A stretch of 64,000 nt of DNA from JANQGG01 sp964642175 (GTDB taxonomy: Bacteria; Bacteroidota; Chlorobiia; Chlorobiales; Chloroherpetonaceae): contig CAZXOK010000001.1 of assembly GCA_964642175.1 (NCBI GenBank), forward strand, positions 744,001 through 808,000. The letters are read 5' to 3'. Under the pieces are notes generated by a model that was not told the origin of the DNA, searched no databases, and was given only the letters and a program-made list of their open reading frames with translations. The position numbers and the translations under genes were made by a program. How positions within the stretch are numbered: position 1 is the stretch's first letter; each line of letters opens with the position of its first letter. Shown piece by piece: positions 36,466-45,368 of the stretch.

Positions 36466-37416
36466 TTATCGGTTAGAGTGGTAATGCTCAATCGAGTTTA
36501 ATATAAAATGGTTGATCTGGTCTTTGGGTAAGGTGATGTAGAAATCTTCACTTGAAAAATCCAGCAGCCGGTAAGACAGATTTATCAAGGGCTGAGGATC
36601 GGAATGTTCAAGCACATCGTGGCAGAGATGCAGGATCTGTCTGTCTAATTGCTGCTTAACATTTGGCAGAGCATCGGCTACCATTTTGCAGGTCAGAATG
36701 CTTAAATCCATGAGTTTTTCGCAGCGTTTGATATGGACATCATTATGGCCGCCCGGTGGCAGTTCATAATATAAAATATATTCCATGGTGCCTTCAAACA
36801 TGAATTCCGACATGGTTTTAAACGCCAGCACGGCAAAATATTCCCAGAAATCGGTGTCCAGGTTTGAAATGATACCCTGGTAGGCCGGGTCTTTAAACTT
36901 GGTATGGATAGTCTCGAGCAACAGGTAAGATGGAATTGGCGACGAACCCTTGTTGATCACAAACTCTTTTACCCGGTCCAGAATTTTATTGATGGTAGAA
37001 ACCACCATGGGAACCCGGATTAGGTAGGCAGCTATTCGCAACGATTCGGCCAGGATCAATTTGTCGGACTGCTCATCATCAACATTCTGCTCGTGAGCTT
37101 CAAGGGCTTTAACCGAATTGTTAATTTCGGGAAGTAATTTTTGGGAATCGGTTGAAATGATTGCAAACTCACCTTGTTTTAAGATCTGGGCTTTTATTCT
37201 GGCATCCAGTGCTTCAGATTTTTTGCTTTCTCTGACATAGTAAGTTGTCAGTAATGAGGTCCATAATCGCAACGCAGCCGGATCTTTTTCGGTACGGGTT
37301 TTTAAGATCAGAAAATCCACAAAATTATTGGCCTCAATACCATAATCCAGAACCCATAAATGATACACAGGATGAAGTTGCATTTTATTTGGGTGTTTAA
37401 TGTTTTCGCTCACCAA
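36466..37416 (-). CDS. Hypothetical protein within the dCMP deaminase-riboflavin operon
   Basis: I do not recognise this protein of up to 316 residues. It looks soluble and almost entirely alpha-helical, with no signal peptide, membrane segment or metal motif. It contains segments such as HPVYHLWVLDYGIEANNFVDF and FWEYFAVLAFKTMSEFMFEG. The given frame opens with TTG (37416) and GTG (37413); the first ATG is at 37383, so the true start is uncertain. It is tightly packed in an operon: 8 bases after the deaminase gene and 13 before ribD. A link to nucleotide or flavin metabolism is inferred from position only. Confidence 0.7.
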   Translation of the reverse strand: MVSENIKHPNKMQLHPVYHLWVLDYGIEANNFVDFLILKTRTEKDPAALRLWTSLLTTYYVRESKKSEALDARIKAQILKQGEFAIISTDSQKLLPEINNSVKALEAHEQNVDDEQSDKLILAESLRIAAYLIRVPMVVSTINKILDRVKEFVINKGSSPIPSYLLLETIHTKFKDPAYQGIISNLDTDFWEYFAVLAFKTMSEFMFEGTMEYILYYELPPGGHNDVHIKRCEKLMDLSILTCKMVADALPNVKQQLDRQILHLCHDVLEHSDPQPLINLSYRLLDFSSEDFYITLPKDQINHFILNSIEHYHSNR

Positions 37417-37424
37417 TCTTGAGA

Positions 37425-37931
37425 CTAACAGTTAGGTTTTATCGATAAATTTTCAACCTGAACTTGCTGGAGCGAAACTCCGGACTGCTCAAGCAGAGTT
37501 GAAATGTGTGCTATCTTATAAGGTTTATCGTAATAAATGGTTTTAATACCAGCGTTTATTAAGGATTTCAGGCAATTAATACATGGGCTGGCTGTAATAT
37601 AGATCTCCGAATCGCGAATCGATACACCATGCTTGGCTGCCTGAATAATGGCGTTGATCTCGGCATGTATGGTGTTCATGCAGTTTTCTTCAACCGTGCC
37701 ATCAGGGTGGGTGGATGTGTATATGATGCAATTTTCGTCGGTACAGTGAGGCAATCCTTTCGGCGCACCATTGTAACCGGTTGCCAGAATGTTATTATCC
37801 CTGACAATTACAGCGCCAATATGAGCACGCTTGCATGTAGCCCTCTGTGAGATTAAATGAGCAACGCTCATAAAATACTCATGCCAGGTTAGGCGTTTTG
37901 GACATACATCAGATGGATTTGTCTCGTGCAT
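37425..37931 (-). CDS. Deoxycytidylate deaminase (ComEB/dCMP deaminase family)
   Basis: 168 residues from the ATG at 37931. The core starts LTWHEYFMSVAHLISQRATC, then AHIGAVIVRDNNILATGYNG. The zinc site is HAEINAII plus the PCINC motif (ASPCINCLKSLI), and the CTDEN segment is typical of the family. It converts dCMP to dUMP for thymidylate synthesis. The open frame continues 73 codons upstream to 38150, but that part has no family similarity and would run into the divergent RqcH gene, so I use the internal start. It is the first gene of the operon with the unknown gene, ribD and ribE. Confidence 0.9.
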   Translation of the reverse strand: MHETNPSDVCPKRLTWHEYFMSVAHLISQRATCKRAHIGAVIVRDNNILATGYNGAPKGLPHCTDENCIIYTSTHPDGTVEENCMNTIHAEINAIIQAAKHGVSIRDSEIYITASPCINCLKSLINAGIKTIYYDKPYKIAHISTLLEQSGVSLQQVQVENLSIKPNC

Positions 37932-38120
37932 AAGAATATTTTCATTTGAACCCGGGCCATTAAGACACCATTCATTAGTAGGAAAACCAGATTTTATATT
38001 GCTTAAAGATAGTTTTTTCGTTGGACATTTGTTAATACTGTTGAGAAACAATTTTAATTTAAGCTGTTTGTTTATAATCAATTCCGGGATCAATTGCTGG
38101 TGAGTAAAATACCGGGCGTT

Positions 38121-39770
38121 ATGGTTAAAAATTACTTTACACTCTACCATTTAACTCTTGAGCTTAAGGCGCTGTTTGAAGAAGCGTATATTTTTGAATG
38201 CTATAGCCAGCATAAGAATGAGCTTCGGGTGACAGTCTGTAAAGAGAAAAAAATGTGGTCGTTAGTGCTTACAACCGCTCATTCGACCCTTGGTTTGTAT
38301 TTTGCGCCTTATTCTCCAAAACAACGCCTGCACAGGGCCACTCTGTTTTCACAATTAAACGATCTGCAGATTTTAAACATAGAACTTTCAGCAACCGAAC
38401 GGCTGATCTTTTTCCATCTCGAAAACAAGCTCACGCTTTGTTTCCAATTATACAGCGCCGATACCAATTGCTTTGTATTAAACGAGCAGCAGATCATAGA
38501 GTCTTTTAAACATCAGGATAAATTGGTTAAGCAGGGCCTTAAAGCACAAAATACCACACCGATCATCACCCGGTTAGAAAAGCTGGCCAACGATAAAGCC
38601 TTTTTTGATGATGCTTATCAGGATGCAATGCTCAGCAGTCCGGAAGAACAAATACATGCGCTTTTACCGGGTTTTGATCGCGGTCTTCAGAAAACTTTTC
38701 TGAAACGTGTGGCTGCCAGGCAGCAAGATCATAACAAGCAGGAGTCTTATTATACAGTGCTACAGGACTTGTTTTATGAACTGATTGATCCACAGCCTGC
38801 CGTTTATTTTCCTCTGAACAAATCGCCATACTTTTCCATTTTAGCACAGGCCCCCGGGCTCTCTGAGGATCGGCAGACATTTGAGTCGGTCAATGAAGCT
38901 ATCAGGCATTTCAGCAGGTTGATTTACCAACAGGATAATGTTGGCAGTGATGTAACCCGGTTTAAAAAACTGATTGAAAAGATCATCCAAAAAAAACAAA
39001 AGCAAATTCAAGAGATGGGTACGGGGCTTAAAACTGACCGCTCCCTTCAATATGAGCATTTCGGCCAATTAATTCTTGCTAATGCCTACCAGATTGAAAA
39101 AGGGATGCAAACCTTTACTGCCAACGACTTTAATACAAACGAGCCAGTGGAGCTTAAACTGGATCCGTATAAAACACCCCATGAAAATGCCGAGGGCTTT
39201 TTTCTGAAAGCCAAAAAGCAGCGCCAGAAAAGCCATGCATTATCCGAGCGGTTGGAAGAGACTCAGAAAAGTCTTGAAGGGTGCCGGGCTATGTTACAGG
39301 GTTTAGAGTCTGTATCGCAGAGTAAGGCACTCAAAGCATGGAAAAATGAGTGGAAAGAACTTTTAAAAGCCAACGGGTTGCTTTCCAAAGAAGAACTGGG
39401 GCGACAAAGCCTTTTCAGAACCGTAACCCTGTCTGAAAATGCCGAGCTTTGGATCGGGAAAAATGCCAAAAACAACCAACTCTTAACGTTCAGGCATGCC
39501 AGGCCAAACGATATCTGGTTGCATGCCAGGGGTGTTTCGGGTTCGCATTGCGTGATCAAAGCCAAAGGCATTTGCTCAAAAGCCGATATTGAACAGGCAG
39601 CTGAAATTGCGGCGTATTATTCCGGGGCAAAAACCTCAGAATTTGTTCCGGTTATCGTAACACCAAAAAAATATGTCCGTCAAAAAAAAGGGGCACCACC
39701 CGGCACGGTAAGTGTTATGAAAGAAGACGTGCTTATTGTAAAACCGGCCCGTTTAAGAGGAGGAGATTAA
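38121..39770 (+). CDS. rqcH: RqcH/NFACT family ribosome quality control protein
   Basis: 549 residues from the ATG at 38121; an in-frame TTG at 38094 is less likely. The N-terminal NFACT-N half is divergent (MVKNYFTLYHLTLELKALF), with ATERLIFFHLE where many members have a D-R pair. A helical middle carries the coiled-coil. The C-terminal NFACT-R domain is well conserved: GKNAKNNQLLTF, PNDIWLHARGVSGSH, AAYYSGAK, and the VRQKKGAPPGTVSVMKE end. In Bacillus, RqcH binds obstructed 50S subunits and directs C-terminal alanine tailing. The lipoprotein gene starts two bases after its stop and uses a GAGGAGG site inside rqcH. Confidence 0.9.
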   Translation: MVKNYFTLYHLTLELKALFEEAYIFECYSQHKNELRVTVCKEKKMWSLVLTTAHSTLGLYFAPYSPKQRLHRATLFSQLNDLQILNIELSATERLIFFHLENKLTLCFQLYSADTNCFVLNEQQIIESFKHQDKLVKQGLKAQNTTPIITRLEKLANDKAFFDDAYQDAMLSSPEEQIHALLPGFDRGLQKTFLKRVAARQQDHNKQESYYTVLQDLFYELIDPQPAVYFPLNKSPYFSILAQAPGLSEDRQTFESVNEAIRHFSRLIYQQDNVGSDVTRFKKLIEKIIQKKQKQIQEMGTGLKTDRSLQYEHFGQLILANAYQIEKGMQTFTANDFNTNEPVELKLDPYKTPHENAEGFFLKAKKQRQKSHALSERLEETQKSLEGCRAMLQGLESVSQSKALKAWKNEWKELLKANGLLSKEELGRQSLFRTVTLSENAELWIGKNAKNNQLLTFRHARPNDIWLHARGVSGSHCVIKAKGICSKADIEQAAEIAAYYSGAKTSEFVPVIVTPKKYVRQKKGAPPGTVSVMKEDVLIVKPARLRGGD

Positions 39771-39772
39771 AC

Positions 39773-40339
39773 ATGAACATACCCAAACAAATCAATCCTG
39801 TATATGGCCTTCTCCCCATTGTTTGTTTAAGCCTCTTGCTTTCGGCCTGCTCTTCCATAGAGGTAACTTCAACGCGTTGTGATGGTAAAAATTACGCCAC
39901 TTACCTTACGTTTAACTGGTTGCCGCAGCCAGCGGACTCTTCTTTAGAAGGTATTGCCAGTCCGGAAATCTGGCAGCTGGCAAAATCGCACCTTGAAAAA
40001 GCCATGGTTCAGAACGGGTTTGAACATATGCAGGATATCGATGTTGATTTTTATCTCACCTTTCAAATTACGAATCTTGAGCGCATCAGAGGGGTTACTT
40101 TAAATCGGTTAAGCTACCAACCCCTATGGGGCAATTACGGAACCCGGTCTCTCTCCACCCAGTACTACACCAAAGGGACCATGATCGTTGATGTTGTAGA
40201 TGCTAACTCCAGGGAAATGGTCTGGCGTGGAACAGCCATCGGTGTGGTGGGCAATCACCAGGATGAAGTAAACCATAAATTGCAGGAAGCTGCCAATAAA
40301 GTTGCAGAGGCCTTTGTTGAGGATTGTTGCAATAATTGA
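39773..40339 (+). CDS. DUF4136 family lipoprotein
   Basis: 188 residues. A signal peptide with lipobox (LLLSAC) ends at about residue 26, so the mature protein is a lipid-anchored envelope protein. Later segments NWLPQPADSS, KAMVQNGFEHMQDIDVDFYL and GTMIVDVVDANSREMVWRG match the DUF4136 pattern. The family has no known function. The start lies two bases after rqcH and is preceded by AGGAGG (39757-39762), so it is translationally coupled or at least cotranscribed. It ends just before convergent glgX. Confidence 0.85.
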   Translation: MNIPKQINPVYGLLPIVCLSLLLSACSSIEVTSTRCDGKNYATYLTFNWLPQPADSSLEGIASPEIWQLAKSHLEKAMVQNGFEHMQDIDVDFYLTFQITNLERIRGVTLNRLSYQPLWGNYGTRSLSTQYYTKGTMIVDVVDANSREMVWRGTAIGVVGNHQDEVNHKLQEAANKVAEAFVEDCCNN

Positions 40340-40342
40340 GGC

Positions 40343-42424
40343 TTAACTGCCTGTCTGCTTGTTTTGCAGCACCACAATGCTTCTGGCAGCCACCTCAAAA
40401 CGATCCTCATCAACAGCCGGGGTATCCTTGAGATCGTAGATATCTTCAGGCCAGTCTTTATTGGTATTAATACATTGATGCCACCTATAACCCTCTTCAA
40501 AAGGCAGTGCCGGCAATTCGAAAGTCAGGGGCTCCCAGAATGCGTTGATCATAATATGAAATTGCTCATTACTGGGCTCATGCTCAAGGGTGTAAGCGAT
40601 GCTGTGCGAAACCGGAAGCCAGTCGGGTTCGCCTAATTTAACGCCATGCCAGGAGAGGTGCGTGGTTTTGGTATTGGTTGTTGAGTTTGTCCAGAACTCG
40701 GTTTCCTGGAACACTTCATGAGAAACATTAAAGCGGATGAGTTTTTTAACAAATTCCAGCAGATGGTTGTGTTTTTTCAGACCATCCCAATCAAACCAAC
40801 TGAGCTTGTTATTCTGGCAATAGGCATTGTTGTTACCCATCTGGGTACGCCGGATTTCATCACCCATCGTCATCATGGGGGTGCCCTGGGCGATCATTAG
40901 AATGGTAAAAAAGTTCTTGATCTGTTTCAGGCGAAGTCGCTCAATGTCTTTTTTCCGGGTTGGGCCTTCCACACCGCAATTCCAACTGAAGTTATGATTG
41001 CAGCCATCCCGGTTATTTTCGAGGTTTTTCAGGTTGTGTTTCAGGTTGTAACTCACCAGGTCGTTTAAGGTAAAGCCATCGTGACTGGTGATGAAATTAA
41101 TACTGCGGTTGGGTTCCCGATCGTGCTTTTGATACAGATCCTGGCTCCCCGTAAGCCGATGCACGAATTTTTTAATGGAGAGATAATCGCTTTTTAAAAA
41201 CTGCCGCACATCGTCGCGAAACGGTCCGTTCCACTCGGCCCAGCGGTGCCCGACAAACGAGCCCACCTGGTAAAGCCCGGCTGCATCCCAGGCTTCTGCA
41301 ATAATTTTTGTGCTGGCCAGGATCGGATCGGATTCTATCGACCATAAAATCGGTGGATTCTTTAACGGTTCACCCGATTCGCTGCGCGAAAGCACCGAGG
41401 CCAGGTCGAACCGGAAGCCGTCTACATGCATCATAGATACCCAATATCTGAGGCAATCCATGATAAACCGCCTGACAATGGAGTGGTTGGTCTTAAATGT
41501 ATTGCCGCAACCACTGTAATTTGAAAAGCTAAACCCGTAATGGTTTTCCAGGAGATAATAGGCTACAGCCTCCAGGCCTTTAAATGAATAGGTCGGGCCT
41601 TTTTCATTGCCCTCGGCGGTATGGTTAAAAACCACATCCAGGATCACTTCAATACCGGCTTTGTGCAACGCTTTCACCATATCCCTGAACTCATCAACCG
41701 GGCCCAGGGGATCTTTACGCGAACTGTAGCCCACATGCGGAGCGAAAAACGCGATCGGGCTGTATCCCCAGTAGTTCTCCAGACCGTTGGGAGCATCCTG
41801 CTCATCAAATTGCTGAATCGGGAGCAGCTCGACAGCCGTTATCCCTAAGGATTTCAGGTAAGGAATTTTCTTGATTAATCCGGCAAATGTTCCACGCTCT
41901 TCTTTTGGAAGACCCGAGTTTGGGTGATGGGTAAACCCGCCTACATGCAGTTCATATATGATGGAGCGTTTGTAAGGATAGCGCAGAGGTTCATCACCCT
42001 CCCAGTCGTAAAGCCGGGCATCGACCACAACGCTTTTCATAGCGTGAGCGCAATTATCACCTTTTTTTATGGCCGCTTCACGCTGATAATTATTTCCGGT
42101 AACCACCGCCCGGGCATATGGATCCAGAAGCACTTTCCACCCATCAAAATACAGGCCCTCGTGTGGTTTGTGATCACCAAATACCCGGTACCCATACAAC
42201 TGGCCCGATTGAAGCCCTTTTACAAAAACATGCCAGTAATAAAATGTGCGGTTTTTCTCGGGATCCAGCGTAATGACGCGGGCAGGTTTTGTATCGTTTT
42301 CGTTGTTAAATAAGAGCAGCTCAACTGAATAGGAGTTTTTTGAGAAGACCGAAAAATTCACACCACCCTCAAATACAGTGGCGCCAAGTGGGTAGCTTCT
42401 TCCGTTGAGTAAGTCCGCAGTCAT
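40343..42424 (-). CDS. glgX: Glycogen debranching enzyme GlgX
   Basis: 693 residues of glycoside hydrolase family 13. An N-terminal CBM48 domain (SYPLGATVFEGGVNFSVFS) comes first. The catalytic barrel has YELHVGGFT, EVILDVVFNHTAEG, VDGFRFDLASVL with the nucleophile Asp, AEAWDAAGLYQVG with the acid/base Glu, and FITSHDGFTLNDLVSY. It cleaves alpha-1,6 branches of phosphorylase-limit glycogen. The length is normal for GlgX (about 660-700). Other glycogen genes are not adjacent. It is convergent with the DUF4136 gene, four bases apart, and lies 79 bases downstream of the hemolysin III gene on the same strand. Confidence 0.95.
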   Translation of the reverse strand: MTADLLNGRSYPLGATVFEGGVNFSVFSKNSYSVELLLFNNENDTKPARVITLDPEKNRTFYYWHVFVKGLQSGQLYGYRVFGDHKPHEGLYFDGWKVLLDPYARAVVTGNNYQREAAIKKGDNCAHAMKSVVVDARLYDWEGDEPLRYPYKRSIIYELHVGGFTHHPNSGLPKEERGTFAGLIKKIPYLKSLGITAVELLPIQQFDEQDAPNGLENYWGYSPIAFFAPHVGYSSRKDPLGPVDEFRDMVKALHKAGIEVILDVVFNHTAEGNEKGPTYSFKGLEAVAYYLLENHYGFSFSNYSGCGNTFKTNHSIVRRFIMDCLRYWVSMMHVDGFRFDLASVLSRSESGEPLKNPPILWSIESDPILASTKIIAEAWDAAGLYQVGSFVGHRWAEWNGPFRDDVRQFLKSDYLSIKKFVHRLTGSQDLYQKHDREPNRSINFITSHDGFTLNDLVSYNLKHNLKNLENNRDGCNHNFSWNCGVEGPTRKKDIERLRLKQIKNFFTILMIAQGTPMMTMGDEIRRTQMGNNNAYCQNNKLSWFDWDGLKKHNHLLEFVKKLIRFNVSHEVFQETEFWTNSTTNTKTTHLSWHGVKLGEPDWLPVSHSIAYTLEHEPSNEQFHIMINAFWEPLTFELPALPFEEGYRWHQCINTNKDWPEDIYDLKDTPAVDEDRFEVAARSIVVLQNKQTGS

Positions 42425-42503
42425 AGATCAGTGGTTTTTAAGGATTTAGCAATAATGGTTCAAGATGAACAAGACAAAAACCACAAGTTTTCCTAGCATA
42501 AGC

Positions 42504-43172
42504 TTATGCAATTAACTGGGAAACTGACATAAAATGGCAGGCGCTGCCGCCAAGAACAAACATGTGCCAAATGGGGTGACTGAATTTCATGGATTTCCAC
42601 ATGTAAAACACCGTGCCGGCCGTATAAACCACGCCACCCAAAATCAGCCAGATCAATCCCTGAAATGGTAAAACCTGAAACAGTTCATAGATCAGAACCA
42701 CGCTGAGCCAACCCATAAAAATATAGGAGAAAAGCGACAGTTTTTTAAAGCGCTTTAAAAATAAGGGTGTCATCACAATACCTACCAGTGCAATCACCCA
42801 AACTGTGACAAACATACTCCACCCTAATGTGTTGCGCAGACTGATCAGCAGGAACGGTGTGTAGGTTCCGGCTATCAGTAAATAAATCGAGGCATGATCC
42901 AGTATGCGTAAGACATGCTTGACTTTAGGATGAACAATGCTGTGATAAAGCGTGGAGTTGAGATACAGAAAAAACATGCTCAGCCCATACACCAGGAAAC
43001 TTACCCAGTGCCATATCTGGCCGGATTCGGAAGCTTGAACCAATAGGTAAACAAGGCCGGCAATGCTTAGCAGGGCACCCAATCCATGCGTGATGCTACT
43101 GGCAATTTCTTCCGATTTACTGTAAGCAGGCTTATGCTGCCCGGTCTCGGTTATATGTTGGGTTGCACTCAT
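42504..43172 (-). CDS. Hemolysin III / PAQR family membrane protein
   Basis: 222 residues from the ATG at 43172; the open frame continues 25 codons further but that part has no family similarity. Seven hydrophobic helices. The conserved His/Asp/Ser pattern of the superfamily is present: SSITHGLG, STLYHSIVHPK, DHASIYLLIAGTYTPF, and HPIWHMFVLGGSACHF at the end. The family includes adiponectin receptors and bacterial YqfA; an amide-hydrolase role is proposed from the metal ligands. Function here is unassigned. It may be cotranscribed with glgX. Confidence 0.88.
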   Translation of the reverse strand: MSATQHITETGQHKPAYSKSEEIASSITHGLGALLSIAGLVYLLVQASESGQIWHWVSFLVYGLSMFFLYLNSTLYHSIVHPKVKHVLRILDHASIYLLIAGTYTPFLLISLRNTLGWSMFVTVWVIALVGIVMTPLFLKRFKKLSLFSYIFMGWLSVVLIYELFQVLPFQGLIWLILGGVVYTAGTVFYMWKSMKFSHPIWHMFVLGGSACHFMSVSQLIA

Positions 43173-43394
43173 GCTCGTATTGGTTTGGCTTCTGTATGAC
43201 CCGATTATAAATGTAGCTATTTCCATCCATAATTCTAAAAACAGCAAGGATGGCTTATTTTTATTGATAATGCTAACCGTTAGGTTGAGTTCATTTAAAA
43301 ATAATCTATATTACAACCATCCCATGTTCATTAAATAACCATTGCATCCCTAACTTTCTTCTTCTTTTTAATAACCTTTACAGAAGGTCTTCTC

Positions 43395-45259
43395 ATGAAA
43401 CATCTTTTTCTCCTTCATTATTCATTATTTCAACACATCTGGTTTATGCACAAACATCCACTCCTCCAGCAAGTGGAGATGGCTCAAGCGGGAATCCGTA
43501 TCAAATCGCAACCATAGAAAATCTCTATTGGCTCACTCAGCAACAATCAAATAGTGATGGTACCGGGCCTTATTGGTCAAGGAATTATGTTCAAACGGCT
43601 AATATTGATGCGTCTGCTTCATCAGGATGGGATGCAGGCGCTGGTTTTACCCCGATTGGAAACAATCCAAATTTCTTTTCTGGTAGTTACAATGGTGGGG
43701 GATATACAATCAGTAATTTAGTCATAAACAGAGCTGCCACAACTTATATCGGTTTGTTTGGTGTAGTGACCGGATCAGTCTCAAATCTAAACCTTATCAA
43801 TGTTGATATTAGTGGAAACCAAGCGGTAGGAAGCATTGCCGGATATGTTTTAGTAGGTTCAGTACAAGGCTCTTCTAGTTCAGGTTCAGTAACAGGTAAT
43901 ACTAATACCGGAGGATTTGTAGGTTATAACGATGGCAGTTCTATACAAAACAGTTACAGCTCGTGTTCGGTTAATACTCTTACTACAAATAATGATCATA
44001 TTGGTGGTTTTGTTGGGAATAATGATTTCAATACGGTTGCATCCAATATTGAAAACTGTTATAGTACAGGTTCAATAACAGCAACAGACTGTGATAATAT
44101 TGGAGGATTTGCAGGCATTAACCAAAATGCCGCAATTATTCAGAATTCATATAGTTCTTCTACAGTAAATGCTCGAAACTTCGTTGGTGGCTTTGTGGGC
44201 GATAATACTGGAAGTACAATCTTAAATTGTTACGGCACAGGGAGTGTAACAGGAAACCTTGCAGTTGGTGGTTTTGCAGGGAGTAATGGAAGTACGAGTA
44301 CTCTTGATAAAAGTTTTTGCACGGGCTTGGTAACTGGTAGCACTTTTGTGGGTGGTTTTGTTGGGGGAGGCTTTGGCACATCCATAACTAACTCTTTCTG
44401 GGATACTGAAACATCTGGTTTATCAGGTATGGATGATGGTGATGGAAATCAAGACAGAGACCAATCAGGTATCTTTGGCAAAACCACGGCAGAAATGAAA
44501 GACTGGGCTACCTATACCGATCAAAGCACAGCAGGTCTAACCACAGCCTGGGACTTTGTAACCAATCCCAATGATGATGCCGCAAATGATGATGACTGGG
44601 ATATGGATCAACTTGGCACGGTTAATAACGGCTACCCGATCCTTTCCTGGCAAACCGGTGCCGATAACATTTTGCCGGTTGAGCTGAGCGCATTTTCAGG
44701 TAAATCATTGGCTACGGGTATCCGGCTTAACTGGACAACCCAATCCGAAACCAACAATGCCGGTTTTGTATTGCTTCGCAATGGTGTTGAAATTGCCAGT
44801 TACGAAAACACAGCCGCATTGAAAGGACAGGGCACAAGCTCTCAAGTCCGGGGATATAGCTACACCGATGCCGATGTGGTATTGAATGCCACGTATGCTT
44901 ATCAGTTGGTGAGTGTGGACTACAGCGGCGTGCGCCATAGTTACCCACTCAATGTGGAAATCACCGCAACAGAAATTGCTGATGATAACGGTCAGCCCAA
45001 TGCTTATGCGCTTGAGCAGAACTATCCGAATCCGTTCAACCCTGCCACCACCATCAGCTTTACGATGCCAAAAGCCGGCGCAGCCAGCTTAACGGTGTAT
45101 GACATGCTGGGCCGGATGGTGCACCAGGAACAGCTTACAGCCAAAGAAGGACAGAACAGCGTGTCGTTTAATGGCCGGAGCCTGACCAGCGGGATGTATT
45201 TTTACCAACTCACCGCAGAAGGGTTCAGCAAAACCATGAAAATGATGCTGGTAAAATAG
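43395..45259 (+). CDS. GLUG-repeat surface protein with T9SS sorting domain; frameshift in the signal peptide
   Basis: The mature frame (from about 43430) encodes about 600 residues. A secreted N-terminus ends VYAQ. GLUG-type repeats follow, each around VGGFVG or IGGFAG with an intervening ENCYSTG/QNSYSS. Next come WDTETSG and the NGYPILSWQ end, a fibronectin-like region (VELSAFSGKSLATGIRLNW), and a C-terminal type IX sorting domain (LEQNYPNPFNPATTISF, GMYFYQL). The ATG at 43395 is out of frame with the rest. One extra T in the T5 run at 43405-43409 would give MKHLFSPSLFIISTHLVYAQ, a perfect signal peptide. So this is a one-base deletion, a sequencing error or a pseudogene. It is likely an outer-surface protein, and a terminator follows. 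Confidence 0.85.
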
Positions 45260-45287
45260 CATCACGGGATTCGAAATATTGTTAATG

Positions 45288-45317
45288 AAAAGCAGGTCGT
45301 TTGACCTGCTTTTTTTA
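45288..45317 (+). terminator. Intrinsic terminator after the T9SS protein gene
   Basis: AAAAGCAGGTC (45288-45298) and GACCTGCTTTT (45303-45313) form an 11-bp perfect stem with a GTTT loop, followed by more T to 45316. Symmetry lets it also act on the minus-strand OPT gene. Confidence 0.9.
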
Positions 45318-45368
45318 TGCTCATTTTTGCGGGATCTTCAAGATAGGTTGCGCCGGGTTATTTCAATC

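Noticed and set aside
37932..38120. FMN riboswitch upstream of the operon containing ribD and ribE
   Set aside because: None of the conserved RFN helices could be found in this AT-rich spacer.
37932..38150. 73-residue N-terminal extension of dCMP deaminase
   Set aside because: No similarity to the family and it would overlap the start of the divergent RqcH gene; the ATG at 37931 fits the family length.
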